Below are positions 17,255 to 25,272 of a stretch of DNA of 64,000 nt, in pieces (position 1 is the first letter of the stretch; each line of letters begins with the position of its first letter). A program made the position numbers and the translations under genes. Source of the stretch: Citrobacter enshiensis (GTDB lineage Bacteria > Pseudomonadota > Gammaproteobacteria > Enterobacterales > Enterobacteriaceae); NCBI RefSeq assembly GCF_029338175.1, contig NZ_CP119862.1, forward strand, positions 4,682,839 through 4,746,838, written 5' to 3'. The notes beneath the pieces were generated by a model. It was not told where the DNA came from, did not search any database, and saw nothing but the letters and a program-made list of their open reading frames with translations.

Positions 17255-18547
17255 TTAGATATCTATTTCTTTTTGTATTGCTTCTTTAGGCACAACTGTT
17301 GGCCCAGTTTTTTTACTTATTAAATCTTTTACGAAATTCACATTTTCAATAGAAGAGTTAAGGAACTTATCAAATGCCTTTGAGTTTAACATCTCCATCC
17401 AAGGAGTCGAATGATCAGGGTCTTGTACAAATCTTAACGGGGCTTCTTCAAGTCTTGAAAGAGCAGAGTCGAATAAACGAACTTTAAATGATTCATCAAC
17501 TAAATCTGATGCTTCTTTCCGATATCCCTCGTAGGCTTTAGCTACGGAAGATTTAAAGGCATAATCTTCTGCCAGCTTAAATCTCTGATTTATTTGCTTT
17601 GTCGATAGCCAAGAGAACCATAACGGAGCACCAATACTTAACACGGATAATAATATTTGTGTTACCACAACGACAGCACTCGGTTCTGGCCGATTAAGTA
17701 CCTCTGACAACGCCTGAAGCCTTTCATATCCAACGAATCCGCCCGCAGCCAAAGCACAGGTAAGACCAGCAACCCAAAAACGGATACTCCAATTTAGTTT
17801 ATTTGCTTTTATCTCAAAAGCGCCAGCTAAACCTTTAGATGTGGATGCTCTAAATGCTTCTTCACATTTCTCTAGATAATTTTCAGCAAGTGAGTTTCTT
17901 GAATTCAATAATTTTAGTGTTTCAATGCTATCATCATTCAATGAATCAATATTAAATTTAATTTTTAAAACGGATTCTCTTACCTCGTTGATATCTTTAT
18001 TTGCTTTCTTTAAGTCTTCAAGATCAATCGGAAGATTTTCCGCAGCTGCATGCGCACTAAGAATAGTTTGTATTTTTGTTTCCAATGTTTCTATTTCTGG
18101 AGATACTTGGTCAACGCGTGCATTAAGGCTCTTTAACTTCCTAGATATGTTCTTAGGTATAAGATTTAAATCTTGTAACCTCTCAAATGTAAACATTGAA
18201 TCAAGAAAGTGAGAGATGTAATTTATAGTGAGTGAAAATGCAGGGATAGCCTGCGCCCCATTTGCATTAAAAAGATGAGGAACTAATGAATTTTTTGCAA
18301 TTACTAGTTTTGCTATAATGTTGTCAATTTCATCACTTTCATCATCACTAATATCTATAGTGGCATTGGTTTTTATCTTTTTTATTAAAAATTTTACTGA
18401 ATCACTAAAATCCAATGGATACATTGCAGGATAACCGATCCCAGACTGACTGGTTAAAATCACTGATGTTATTGTTTTCGATTGCTCAATTATCGCTTTC
18501 TCTAACCCTGTTAGTGATTCAACAAGTTCCTGTAATTTATCATTCAT
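17255..18547 (-). CDS. Two-TM coiled-coil cargo protein, candidate phage-defence gene
   Basis: I do not recognise a named family. The 430-residue product has a helical, coiled-coil-rich N-terminal part (residues 1-235), two close membrane segments (about 254-276, LNWSIRFWVAGLTCALAAGG; 291-313, AVVVVTQILLSVLSIGAPLWF), and a C-terminal cytoplasmic region with EDYAFKSSVAKAYEGYRK (from 327) and RLEEAPLRFVQDPDHSTPW. The last motif recalls a group of bacterial two-TM proteins of unknown role. The DNA is visibly more AT-rich than the phage genes around it. It stands alone with its own terminator, AGGGA ribosome site and possible promoter, between A and Q, where P2 carries tin and old. A defence or superinfection-exclusion role is inference. 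Confidence 0.75.
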   Translation of the reverse strand: MNDKLQELVESLTGLEKAIIEQSKTITSVILTSQSGIGYPAMYPLDFSDSVKFLIKKIKTNATIDISDDESDEIDNIIAKLVIAKNSLVPHLFNANGAQAIPAFSLTINYISHFLDSMFTFERLQDLNLIPKNISRKLKSLNARVDQVSPEIETLETKIQTILSAHAAAENLPIDLEDLKKANKDINEVRESVLKIKFNIDSLNDDSIETLKLLNSRNSLAENYLEKCEEAFRASTSKGLAGAFEIKANKLNWSIRFWVAGLTCALAAGGFVGYERLQALSEVLNRPEPSAVVVVTQILLSVLSIGAPLWFSWLSTKQINQRFKLAEDYAFKSSVAKAYEGYRKEASDLVDESFKVRLFDSALSRLEEAPLRFVQDPDHSTPWMEMLNSKAFDKFLNSSIENVNFVKDLISKKTGPTVVPKEAIQKEIDI

Positions 18548-18666
18548 AGAAATCCCTGTTCAACAGTTGATTGTATATAGATAGTGTGTAAAAAGCCGCA
18601 AAAACATTCTACCCAACTCCGTGAAATTTTCCCTATAAAATTTTGAGCAAAGCTTCATTTTTTGCA
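18548..18666 (-). promoter_or_regulatory. Possible promoter of the cargo gene
   Basis: Read leftward the gap contains TTGCGG (near 18593) and TATATA/TATACA about 16-18 bases later, then AGGGA five bases before the ATG at 18547. This would let the prophage express the cargo gene while lytic genes are silent. Only consensus resemblance supports it. No GC-rich cos-like sequence is visible here. Confidence 0.4.
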
Positions 18667-21246
18667 TTACTTACATATTCTCAAGTATTGACCTATAGGA
18701 TCAAAACGAAGTTGTTTTATGTCTATATTGTGGTTATCTCTCAGCCGTTCCCACAACTTATTAACCCGCTGTCCCAGCTCTGGTTGCAGATTGGCGATCA
18801 GTTCTCCATTTTCCTTGGCCCGGTAAATCTGATTCCCAACCATCATGCGCCCCCCTTTCAGCATAGAAATTGCCTGTACTTCGCTGATATCCAGTTTATG
18901 GACTGCCACCTCTGCCAAAAGGCGGGCAACAGCCGGGGCTAATTCCATATTTCTGGCGGCCTCCGTACTGGATTTGCTCTGGACTTTTTCCACTGCGTCA
19001 CGCCAGGCGACATCAAGATCACTCCCTGGGTAATAAGGTGATCCGCTTTGCTGCCTTTTGAATGGTGTTTCACGTAGTCGCCGCATCAATCTGCGTCGCG
19101 TCGGCTGGTCCATACTTTCAAAATCGACGATTTCCTCCTCTGAACCTTCTGTCATAGCCTCCACATCAGGCGACAAATCGGTGATTTTTTCGTCTTCCGT
19201 AGAGTTATTGACAGAACTCCAAGCGTCGCCCGAGGGCGACGTAGAAAGGTCAACCCCCAAACCGGGGCCGCTTTTGGCCTCGGTGCTGGATGATTTGGCG
19301 CGAATTGTCCACTTCACCAAACGTGTACAAATGCGGGAGATCTCCCCCAGTCTCGGCGACCAAACGCCATAAACCTTTTCGGGGATCTCGCAATAGGCGT
19401 TCATTTCGTCAGCGGGCTGGTATGCCAGATGCACAACATAACGATCTCGCGGAATTAACACACCGCCCTGGTGAGTGATGTAGTCTGCAAAATTCCCGAC
19501 ATCAGCAGCGGCCCGCACAGCATCCATTACGGGATCAGTAATCTGCGCCGCACCGGGCTTGAATTTGTTGGCGATTTTTTGCCGGGCCTTAATCTGGTTA
19601 CTCAGCTTGCGCAGCTCGCGATAAACGGTAACGGATGGTTGGCCCAGCGGCTGGAATTGGCGGATACGGTGAAGCGACGCCCAAGACATGGCGTATTTAG
19701 CGGTATCATTCAGCGGCTTGCCGCTTTCATTATCCAGCTCACCGGCGAGCGCATACCCATCGATATTTTTCGAAATATATTTCGCGATGTAAGCTGTCGC
19801 AGATCCCTTGCTCGGATCCATATTTTTGGATTTAAAGCGGGCACCTGTATTGCGCCCCAGTTCTTCGCGGTCTTCCCTGGTGAAGTAATCTCGCAAAATA
19901 GCGACAGTTCCTTTGACATCCGCAGGCGGCATAAATAGCAGCGCGTGCCAGTGCGGCGTGCCGTCGTGATGAGGTTCGGCGACGCGGAAGCCATAAGGGC
20001 GCAAATCTTTACGCTTCAGCTTTGCCGTGGCGCGATTCCAGACGCGGCATAAATACTGCTGCGCTTCGGCTGGCGTGGTGTGATTCCACTTACGGTTATG
20101 GTGGCCGGATTGAATATTGCTGTGATATTTCGACGGGCATGTGATGGTCAGGAAGATACCAACATCGCCGCGCCTCTGCGCGACCAGCTCAACGCCAGCC
20201 ATACGGGCCATAAGCTCATTACGGCGCAGCACCGGATTGGACGTAGACTTGTAGATCATGTCCTCAAGTGATGAGACATTGCCGTCTTCGTCTACCAGCT
20301 CATGACTTTTGAAAAAATCCCGGTTCTTACGTCGCTGTTCCTGCCACTCAATCAGGCTTGAGGCACTAACATAGGCGTGCGCTTTTTTATTTACAGCGCC
20401 AACAGCACGCAACTGGTTCTCGCGCCAGTCACAACGTAAGCGCCAGATTTTGCGCCCCCACCAGTCTGGCGAACACATACGCAGAATGGCTGTATAGATT
20501 CGCTCGCGTTCCCATGGCGCATTCCATGCAGGTGGCACTATGCGAAGAGCCAGCATTTCGCGGCCCATGTGGCAATAAAGCCAGTCCAGTTCTTCGACGT
20601 TCATATCCGCAACGGCCAGCTCTAGGGCTTCGCATTCCGTTTCTAACATTTCAGCCAGACGGCTGCCGATCTCATGTGCGGCGCTTAACGCTTCCCGCTT
20701 AGTGAAATCGGCCAGTCGTTGCCAGCGGCCATGCCAGTATGCAGTCAGTTCACTTGTCACATCTGTCGCAACACCTTGACTGGTGCGGACGACATCAAGA
20801 CGCAGCAATGATTTTTTCACGGTTCCCATAAGAAAATCATTGGTGTGTCTGGTTTCACGGTTAGCGCGTAACCATTCGATTTTTTTGCGCCATACTTCGC
20901 GAATGAAGAATGGCTCTGATAATAAACGCGCTTCGACACCTTCCGGCGTATCTTCCCAGGCCGCAGCCGCAGCTTTCGCGGCTGCACATTCCTGACGGAT
21001 AAAATCCTGATGGGTAGCCAACGGCAGACCGCGCGGCTCGTACCTGTCCAGCGCCTGGATTAGCGCATCGCGGTCGCGAACTTCGTCGGGGTTATATCCG
21101 GCACGCTTGAAGAGGTGATCGATGTGTTTTTTTACGGCAGGGTGATGCGCCACCGCCCCGGCAAGCGGGGCGATTTTTTTCGGTTCGTAGGTGTACAGGC
21201 CAACAGCTGGGCGCGGCGCGTTCCAGGGCCATGCGAAATCAGTCAC
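18667..21246 (-). CDS. A: Replication initiation endonuclease gpA (HUH, rolling circle)
   Basis: An 859-residue protein starting at a GTG with TGAGGG six bases upstream. It nicks the phage origin and starts rolling-circle replication. The HUH metal motif is PHWHALLF (His432, His434) and the twin catalytic tyrosines are Tyr486 and Tyr490 in AYIAKYISKN, matching the P2 gpA arrangement (Tyr450/Tyr454). The C-terminal 250 residues are variable and acidic in the middle. P2 A is 761 residues; the extra length is mainly at the C-terminus. In P2 the origin lies inside A. Confidence 0.93.
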   Translation of the reverse strand: MTDFAWPWNAPRPAVGLYTYEPKKIAPLAGAVAHHPAVKKHIDHLFKRAGYNPDEVRDRDALIQALDRYEPRGLPLATHQDFIRQECAAAKAAAAAWEDTPEGVEARLLSEPFFIREVWRKKIEWLRANRETRHTNDFLMGTVKKSLLRLDVVRTSQGVATDVTSELTAYWHGRWQRLADFTKREALSAAHEIGSRLAEMLETECEALELAVADMNVEELDWLYCHMGREMLALRIVPPAWNAPWERERIYTAILRMCSPDWWGRKIWRLRCDWRENQLRAVGAVNKKAHAYVSASSLIEWQEQRRKNRDFFKSHELVDEDGNVSSLEDMIYKSTSNPVLRRNELMARMAGVELVAQRRGDVGIFLTITCPSKYHSNIQSGHHNRKWNHTTPAEAQQYLCRVWNRATAKLKRKDLRPYGFRVAEPHHDGTPHWHALLFMPPADVKGTVAILRDYFTREDREELGRNTGARFKSKNMDPSKGSATAYIAKYISKNIDGYALAGELDNESGKPLNDTAKYAMSWASLHRIRQFQPLGQPSVTVYRELRKLSNQIKARQKIANKFKPGAAQITDPVMDAVRAAADVGNFADYITHQGGVLIPRDRYVVHLAYQPADEMNAYCEIPEKVYGVWSPRLGEISRICTRLVKWTIRAKSSSTEAKSGPGLGVDLSTSPSGDAWSSVNNSTEDEKITDLSPDVEAMTEGSEEEIVDFESMDQPTRRRLMRRLRETPFKRQQSGSPYYPGSDLDVAWRDAVEKVQSKSSTEAARNMELAPAVARLLAEVAVHKLDISEVQAISMLKGGRMMVGNQIYRAKENGELIANLQPELGQRVNKLWERLRDNHNIDIKQLRFDPIGQYLRICK

Positions 21247-21254
21247 GGCGGCCC

Positions 21255-21512
21255 TCAGAACTGCAATTCATCGGGATCGGTAGCGCATGAAACCAGGCTG
21301 CCACGCTGAAAACTTAATGCTTTGTCATAAGTGACAAAAGCCACCGTGTCGCGAATGCAAACATCTTCATGTAATGCATCGAACTCGGCCAGCCAAAGGT
21401 TGCTGCATAGTTGCCAGCGACCCAGAATATTTTCCACGACTATCACCTCGGAAAAATCCCCGGCAGGGCTTGCAGGATCAAAGCCGGTAACCACTTGTGC
21501 TGTCTGGCTCAT
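21255..21512 (-). CDS. Early-operon small protein of unknown function
   Basis: An 85-residue acidic protein (MSQTAQVVTGFDPASPAGDFSEVIVVENILGRWQ) overlapping the gene upstream by four bases and ending eight bases before gene A. P2 has several small orfs (orf80-83) in the same place. No motif or membrane segment is visible. Confidence 0.6.
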   Translation of the reverse strand: MSQTAQVVTGFDPASPAGDFSEVIVVENILGRWQLCSNLWLAEFDALHEDVCIRDTVAFVTYDKALSFQRGSLVSCATDPDELQF

Positions 21513-21736
21513 TTTTTACACTCCACGTTGTATTTTTCATGCGTCATCAGTGACCAGACTTTGCCGCCGTTTTTACTCAGCAAGCGCCAGCGTCTACCGA
21601 TGCGGATCACCAGGTAAAAATTGGGTTTGATGCGGGAATAGTTTTTGATGCCGCGAGAAAAGCGGCTCAGCTCGGCAGCTGCGTGACCGCAAACGCCTAC
21701 CGGCGCAGCGCATGAGATTTGCAGTTTAGTGACCAT
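21509..21736 (-). CDS. Early-operon small basic protein, possibly ParE-like
   Basis: A 75-residue basic protein (MVTKLQISCAAPVGVCGHAAAELSRFSRGIKN). The end IRIGRRWRLLSKNGGKVWSLMTHEKYNVECKK has the look of a RelE/ParE-type fold core, and I recall similar P2-phage early proteins labelled ParE-like. No antitoxin-like partner lies next to it. Its ATG overlaps the Dam stop (TAATG). Confidence 0.55.
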   Translation of the reverse strand: MVTKLQISCAAPVGVCGHAAAELSRFSRGIKNYSRIKPNFYLVIRIGRRWRLLSKNGGKVWSLMTHEKYNVECKK

Positions 21737-22719
21737 TAGAACGGCTCCACGCCATAGGCCGCAGCCGTTGCCAGCATTTCGTTATAGGTCGCGTTACCCA
21801 TTACCGGGCCACAATCAGGGCAACGGCCACCACCGGCACGACCGCAGCCGCTGCACACTTTGAGGACGCCGATCACTTCACTAGCGGCCCCTCTTGTAAT
21901 GGCGTTCGCGCTGACAGAACGGTTAACGCTGATTTCCTGGAAGTTGAAAGAGCGATAAATCTCGCGGGTGGCTGGAGTGTCGCTATTGGACAGGATCACC
22001 GGCGAACCAGTAAGGCGGTTAATATCCAGTATGGCGGCAGCTAACTGGCGATGCTCTTTAATGCCAAACGGGGCGGTGTGGTATTGGGTGAAATTAGCGG
22101 TTTCGCTTGCTGGCAGGTATGGCGGATCGCAGTAGATAACCGCGTCACTACCAATCATGATTTTTAACGTGCTCTGGAAATCGCAGCACACGAAAATAGC
22201 TTTTGTGTCGTTAGCTTTTTCAGAGAACAAACGGATCTGTTCTTCCGGGAAGTAAGGCGGGGTTTTGTGCTTCCCAAAGGGAACGTTATATCCGCCCTGT
22301 TGGTTGTAGCGCACAACGCCGTTATAACCGTGACGGTTCAGGTAAAGGAATTGTGCCGCACGAAGAATCTTGCCCGCGTCCGGTCCGTCTTCAAACACAT
22401 TGCGCGATGATAGAAGGTCACGGGTGCGGGCGTTGAAATCGTCACGGATCCACTTATAGCCGTCTTTATCACCATAAACTTTAAACAACGGGCGGGCGGC
22501 GTCGATCACTGCATCAGGCCAGCGGGTTATCTGGCGATACAGGTTAATTAAATCGGGGTTGATATCGCCCAGAATGTAACGGCGATAATCAGTATTGAGG
22601 AAAACAGAAGCACCGCCGACAAATGGTTCAACAAGGCAATCGGCTTTAGGCAGTACAGGCAGAAGATCAGGCATTACGCGGCTTTTACCACCGGGCCATT
22701 TAACGAGAGATCGAATCAT
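21736..22719 (-). CDS. DNA adenine methyltransferase, Dam family, with zinc-ribbon tail
   Basis: A 327-residue enzyme expected to methylate adenine in a short palindrome such as GATC. Motif I is PFVGGASVF (residues about 32-40), the target motif is CDPPY (near 201) and the N-terminus KWPGGKSRVM is the Dam signature. Residues 1-285 cover the usual domain. The C-terminus adds CSGCGRAGGGRCPDCG, a four-cysteine zinc ribbon, then about 28 residues. It sits in the early operon, so it may methylate phage DNA against host restriction or tune promoters; both are inference. Confidence 0.88.
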   Translation of the reverse strand: MIRSLVKWPGGKSRVMPDLLPVLPKADCLVEPFVGGASVFLNTDYRRYILGDINPDLINLYRQITRWPDAVIDAARPLFKVYGDKDGYKWIRDDFNARTRDLLSSRNVFEDGPDAGKILRAAQFLYLNRHGYNGVVRYNQQGGYNVPFGKHKTPPYFPEEQIRLFSEKANDTKAIFVCCDFQSTLKIMIGSDAVIYCDPPYLPASETANFTQYHTAPFGIKEHRQLAAAILDINRLTGSPVILSNSDTPATREIYRSFNFQEISVNRSVSANAITRGAASEVIGVLKVCSGCGRAGGGRCPDCGPVMGNATYNEMLATAAAYGVEPF

Positions 22720-22789
22720 TTTTACTTTCTCCAGGGCGCAAGAACCCCGACGCGTTAGCGCCTGTTTCTTTTTTGTAGGTAGTTAGTTG

Positions 22790-23179
22790 TTAATTGACTG
22801 CGTTATCTGGCGTGGGGGGCTTATCGCGTATCGCCTGAATTTCGGCGCGCGGCGCGGCGTAATCTTCAAATTCCCACGGCATTGATGCCGCGAACTCTGA
22901 AAGGCGCTTAATACCCATCATCAGGCAGGTTTGCTCCGCTTCGCTCAGATCTGCATAGGCTAAATTCAGGTGACGGCGGGTCAGTTGTGGTAAACCGGCC
23001 ACGCGACTGGCGGCATCATTCGCCAGGATGAAAACCACTTTTTTGCGAGTTTCATCCAGGCGATTGAAGCGGGTTGCTGTGTCATTCGCGCGGTCAGCAT
23101 TCAAACTGGCTTGCAGTCGGGCGCGTTGCTCCAGAAAGCTGCGGCGTCCTGGTTGCTGTCCGGTTTTATCCGTGAACAT
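22790..23179 (-). CDS. Early-operon protein of unknown function, P2 gene B position
   Basis: The ATG at 23179 has GGGAGG five bases upstream and gives MFTDKTGQQPGRRSFLEQRARLQ, 129 residues; a GTG six bases earlier would leave no room for the ribosome site. The region ETRKKVVFILANDAASRVAGLPQLTRRHLNLAYADLSEAEQTCLMMGI is helical. P2 has replication gene B in this interval, but I see no specific likeness to it. Confidence 0.6.
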   Translation of the reverse strand: MFTDKTGQQPGRRSFLEQRARLQASLNADRANDTATRFNRLDETRKKVVFILANDAASRVAGLPQLTRRHLNLAYADLSEAEQTCLMMGIKRLSEFAASMPWEFEDYAAPRAEIQAIRDKPPTPDNAVN

Positions 23180-23194
23180 AACCACCTCCCAAAA

Positions 23195-23419
23195 TTAAGC
23201 GAAGATGCCCATAAGGCGGGCAAACCAGCGACGCGTATTGCGCGAACGAGACATAAACGGCAAACGTGAGTGCTTGATGAATTGCACGTCGGCAGCCTTT
23301 GGCTGGAAGAAGCGCCCGTCCGGGGTTTCAATCCAGCCGCGGGTGTGGGCGCGATGTGTTATCTGCTGGCTTTTGGTTAACAGGCTTGCGAAAGAAGGGC
23401 TAGTTGTCAGGGTCGTCAT
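23195..23419 (-). CDS. Small early protein, possibly Fil-like (phage filamentation)
   Basis: The ATG at 23419 directly follows the Cox stop (TGATTATG) and gives 74 residues. The core THRAHTRGWIETPDGRFFQPKAADVQF with a basic tail RSRNTRRWFARLMG resembles the Fil family of phage 186, whose expression blocks host division. I am not certain of the family. An ATG at 23425 is an alternative start. Confidence 0.55.
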   Translation of the reverse strand: MTTLTTSPSFASLLTKSQQITHRAHTRGWIETPDGRFFQPKAADVQFIKHSRLPFMSRSRNTRRWFARLMGIFA

Positions 23420-23421
23420 AA

Positions 23422-23694
23422 TCATAACCCCATCCATAAGAGCCACGCGTCGCGCTGTTCAACCGGGCGGTTATAAAACGCTTCACGGACGCCCCGATTG
23501 AACTCAGGTACAAAGACCAGCTTTTCACCAACGCGGGCTTTTGGTTTTGTCGGATCGCGAAACTCTATGACCGGCAGTTTGTTTTTTTCAATCATGGTTT
23601 GTACGGCAGTACGAGGTTTCCCCAACAATTCCGCGAATTTATCAGGGTGTACCGCATCCAGCGGGTACTGGATTACGTAATCACTCGTGTCCAC
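23422..23694 (-). CDS. cox: Cox excisionase / transcriptional switch protein
   Basis: DKFAELLGKPRTAVQTMIEKNKLPVIEFRDP followed by FVPEFNRGVREAFYNRPVEQRDAWLLWMGL aligns with P2 Cox over almost its whole length. An ATG at 23712 is open but has no ribosome site, while a GTG at 23694 has AAGGAG six bases upstream and gives 90 residues, the size of P2 Cox (91). Cox in P2 directs excision with Int and represses the C promoter. It is the first gene of the early operon. Confidence 0.9.
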   Translation of the reverse strand: MDTSDYVIQYPLDAVHPDKFAELLGKPRTAVQTMIEKNKLPVIEFRDPTKPKARVGEKLVFVPEFNRGVREAFYNRPVEQRDAWLLWMGL

Positions 23695-23855
23695 AACACT
23701 CTCCTTTCTCATTTGGTTACATGCTAACCTTGTAGGATCCAGCTGCTTTAAAACGGTTCAGGATGCTTCCTGAGTCGCTGGACTCACGCCCCAAAAGGTT
23801 TCCGATTGAGTACCTTTCGGGGGCAAATATAGTCTCCATAGGGGAACCATGTCAA
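23695..23855. promoter_or_regulatory. Lysis-lysogeny switch region between cox and C
   Basis: The divergent gap carries several inverted repeats: GGTTA/TAACC at 23715-23729, TCAGGA/TCCTGA at 23758-23773, GAGTC/GACTC at 23772-23785 and AAAGGT/ACCTTT at 23794-23817. These are candidate C and Cox operators. It also holds TTTAAAACGGTTCAGGA (23747-23763), exactly repeated next to the attachment region at 25320. Which repeats are operators cannot be settled by eye. Confidence 0.7.
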
Positions 23856-24149
23856 ATGAAAACATCTGAGAAACTACGAGCCATCAGAAAAGCTGAAGGG
23901 CTAACGCAAGCGAAATTTTGTGAAATCAGTGGGGTAGCACTTAGCTCGCTTAAGAATTACGAGGGGGGTCATAAAGAACCAGGCTTACAAATCGTGAAGC
24001 AGGTTGTTAACGCCGCCCCATTTAAAAAATACACACTCTGGCTAATGACAGACGAAACAGCACCTGAAGCCGGACAGATTAGCCCGGCCGTCGCACACTG
24101 TGGGCAAGACGACACAAACTTGTCCCCCTCAGACCGCAAAACTGGCTAA
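23856..24149 (+). CDS. C: Immunity repressor C, P2 type
   Basis: A 97-residue helix-turn-helix repressor (GLTQAKFCEISGVALSSLKNYEGG). The C-terminal half FKKYTLWLMTDETAPEAGQISPAVAHCGQ followed by DRKTG is clearly P2 C, which holds lysogeny by blocking the early promoter. The usable ATG is at 23856. Another ATG at 23849, seven bases upstream and better placed for the GGGGAA site, reads only MSNENI then stops; P2 C begins MSN in my memory, so this may be a shifted remnant of the ancestral start. Confidence 0.9.
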   Translation: MKTSEKLRAIRKAEGLTQAKFCEISGVALSSLKNYEGGHKEPGLQIVKQVVNAAPFKKYTLWLMTDETAPEAGQISPAVAHCGQDDTNLSPSDRKTG

Positions 24150-24291
24150 CGATCAATTATTCATACATTTATTTCAAATCTTGTTTACTAGTCGATAGAT
24201 ATAACCAGCACTCAAGAAAAAATACAGTTAATAAAACCAGTAAGAAATCAAAAAGCAGAACTAAAAACCTAGCGAATTATCGGAGGGTCTT

Positions 24292-25272
24292 ATGACAATT
24301 AAAAGACTCGATGATGGTCGTTATGAAGTGGACATCAGACCGCGCGGACGCGAAGGAAGTCGCATTCGTCGGAAGTTTGAAAGAAAGGCTGAAGCGGTTG
24401 CCTTTGAACGTTACACGCTGGCGAACGCCAACACCAAAGAATGGGTAGGCCAACGGGCAGACCGGCGCACCCTAAAAGAGTTGTTGGACGTTTGGTGGAA
24501 GTATCACGGCCAAAACCATGAACATGGACAGAAGGAGTTTAACCACCTTCTGAAGACGATCACCAGCTTGGGCGACATCCCGATCAGCAGAATGAACAAA
24601 AGATTATTGATGGATTATCGTTCCTCCCGGCTTCGCGACGGGATTAGCGCATCAACAATCAATCGCGATATGTACCGTTTTTCCGGCATGTTCACAAAGC
24701 TGATCCAACTGGAAGAGTTTGTCGGGGCTCACCCGGTGCATGGGCTGCCACCGCTGGCAGAAACCAACCCGGAAATGACGTTCCTGGAGAAGCAAGAGAT
24801 CGCAAACCTGCTGAATGCTGTTACCGGTGATGATTTGCTAGTTGCATTGCTGGGAATTAGCACAGGGGGAAGATGGACGGAAATTGCCACGTTGAAGCCG
24901 TCGCAAATTGTTAACTGTCGCGTCACGTTCCTGAAGACGAAAAACGGTAAGAAACGCACGGTCCCGATCTCGAAAGAACTTGAAAAGTTGATCAAAGAGA
25001 AAGCCAACGGGAAGCTCTTCAAGGTTGATTATGAAAAGTTTTGCAAGATACTGCGTATGGTCAAACCCGACATTCCGCCCAACCAGGCGACGCATATCTT
25101 ACGCCACACCTTCGCCAGTCATTTTATGATGAACGGGGGAAACATAATTGCCCTTCAGCAAATACTGGGTCACGCGAGCATTCAGCAAACAATGGTTTAC
25201 GCGCACTTGTCGCCGGACTATCTGCAAAATGCTGTCGCATTGAATCCGCTTGCCGGTGGTACTAAGTTGTAA
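24292..25272 (+). CDS. int: Tyrosine integrase, P2 Int family
   Basis: A 326-residue integrase. The arm-binding N-terminus IKRLDDGRYEVDIRPRGREGSRIRRKFERKAEAVAFERYTL is almost that of P2 Int. Catalytic residues are Arg in STGGRWTEIATL, the HILRHTFASHF box, His in LQQILGHASIQQTMVYAH and the nucleophile Tyr in QTMVYAHLSP. A strong GGAGGG lies before the ATG. It lies downstream of C, as in P2, so the prophage expresses both from the C promoter or from its own. Confidence 0.95.
   Translation: MTIKRLDDGRYEVDIRPRGREGSRIRRKFERKAEAVAFERYTLANANTKEWVGQRADRRTLKELLDVWWKYHGQNHEHGQKEFNHLLKTITSLGDIPISRMNKRLLMDYRSSRLRDGISASTINRDMYRFSGMFTKLIQLEEFVGAHPVHGLPPLAETNPEMTFLEKQEIANLLNAVTGDDLLVALLGISTGGRWTEIATLKPSQIVNCRVTFLKTKNGKKRTVPISKELEKLIKEKANGKLFKVDYEKFCKILRMVKPDIPPNQATHILRHTFASHFMMNGGNIIALQQILGHASIQQTMVYAHLSPDYLQNAVALNPLAGGTKL

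Noticed and set aside
13837-18666. Search for a P2-type cos site near Q and the cargo gene
   Set aside because: No GC-rich 19-base cos-like sequence resembling that of P2 was found in the intergenic gaps; the end type may differ, so I do not call one.
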